DNA from: Propionibacteriaceae bacterium
Lineage (GTDB): Bacteria > Actinomycetota > Actinomycetes > Propionibacteriales > Propionibacteriaceae
NCBI GenBank assembly: GCA_009778535.1
Contig: WRJP01000124.1
Coordinates: forward strand, 1 to 5,233
DNA length: 5,233 bases
Reading direction: 5' to 3'
Positions 5,208 through 5,233 of this stretch are shown in pieces. The notes beneath the pieces are model-generated. The model saw nothing but the letters and a program-made list of their open reading frames with translations, made no database searches and was not told the DNA's origin. A program made the translations under genes and the position numbers. Position 1 is the first letter of the stretch. Every line of letters begins with the position of its first letter.

Positions 5208-5233
5208 GTGGATAATCCCGAAAACAATAGCGA
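5208..5233 (+). CDS. Start of a gene downstream of gyrA (partial)
   Basis: Eight full codons are visible from GTG 5208 (MDNPENNS), then the window ends. The start is supported by an AGGAGG site six bases upstream and the same strand as gyrBA, 64 bases after the gyrA stop. The visible residues are hydrophilic and too few to identify a family. In many actinobacteria the gene after gyrA encodes a DUF3566 membrane protein with a polar N-terminal stretch, sometimes followed by tRNA-Ile and tRNA-Ala genes. That assignment is from gene order only. The hairpin in the gap may reduce but need not stop read-through from gyrA. Confidence 0.6.

Noticed and set aside
5207..5215. DnaA-box-like TTATCCACC on the minus strand
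   Set aside because: It is a single eight-of-nine match overlapping a start codon, with no second box nearby, so an origin is not supported.

Overview
The window carries the DNA gyrase operon of an actinobacterium. gyrB (527-2539) and gyrA (2549-5143) lie head to tail on the + strand, 9 bases apart. Both proteins are complete, unbroken and carry every catalytic residue I could check. The assignment to Actinomycetota is an inference. It rests on the GyrB form (670 residues, no proteobacterial-type insertion in the TOPRIM half, C-terminus ending RNAKDVRFLDI), the GyrA text (tower, coiled-coil and GyrA-box regions) and strong AGGAGG ribosome-binding sites. Base composition by eye is only moderately GC-rich, which points to a lower-GC lineage, for example within Actinomycetaceae. 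I cannot name a genus.

Layout: positions 1-526 hold no gene I can support. Inside this stretch, 100-264 is a compact tandem array of four hairpin units. Each has nearly constant arms (TTGAGTR on the left, TATCGAAAYMCC on the right) around a self-complementary core whose sequence differs between units. Two units are contained in an exact 57-bp direct repeat with an 84-bp period. Positions 265-380 show nothing convincing. Positions 380-526 hold candidate gyrB promoters, a TTTGGAAA direct repeat 28 bp apart, and the gyrB leader with an AGGAGG site. After gyrA there is a 64-base gap with a short hairpin (5144-5167), then an AGGAGG site and the first eight codons of another + strand gene that runs off the edge.

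The gyrB and gyrA products assemble as the A2B2 gyrase, which introduces negative supercoils using ATP. GyrB supplies the ATPase and the metal-binding TOPRIM half of the cleavage centre. GyrA supplies the active-site tyrosine and the DNA-wrapping C-terminal pinwheel. Close spacing and one strand imply a single transcript, possibly reading on into the third gene.

This is mainly an ordinary housekeeping locus and I see no new enzymatic system in it. The items worth a second look are the modular hairpin array upstream of gyrB, the unusual residues in the quinolone-interaction region of GyrA (Gly and Ser at the positions of E. coli Ser83 and Ala67), and the second GyrA-box on the C-terminal pinwheel.
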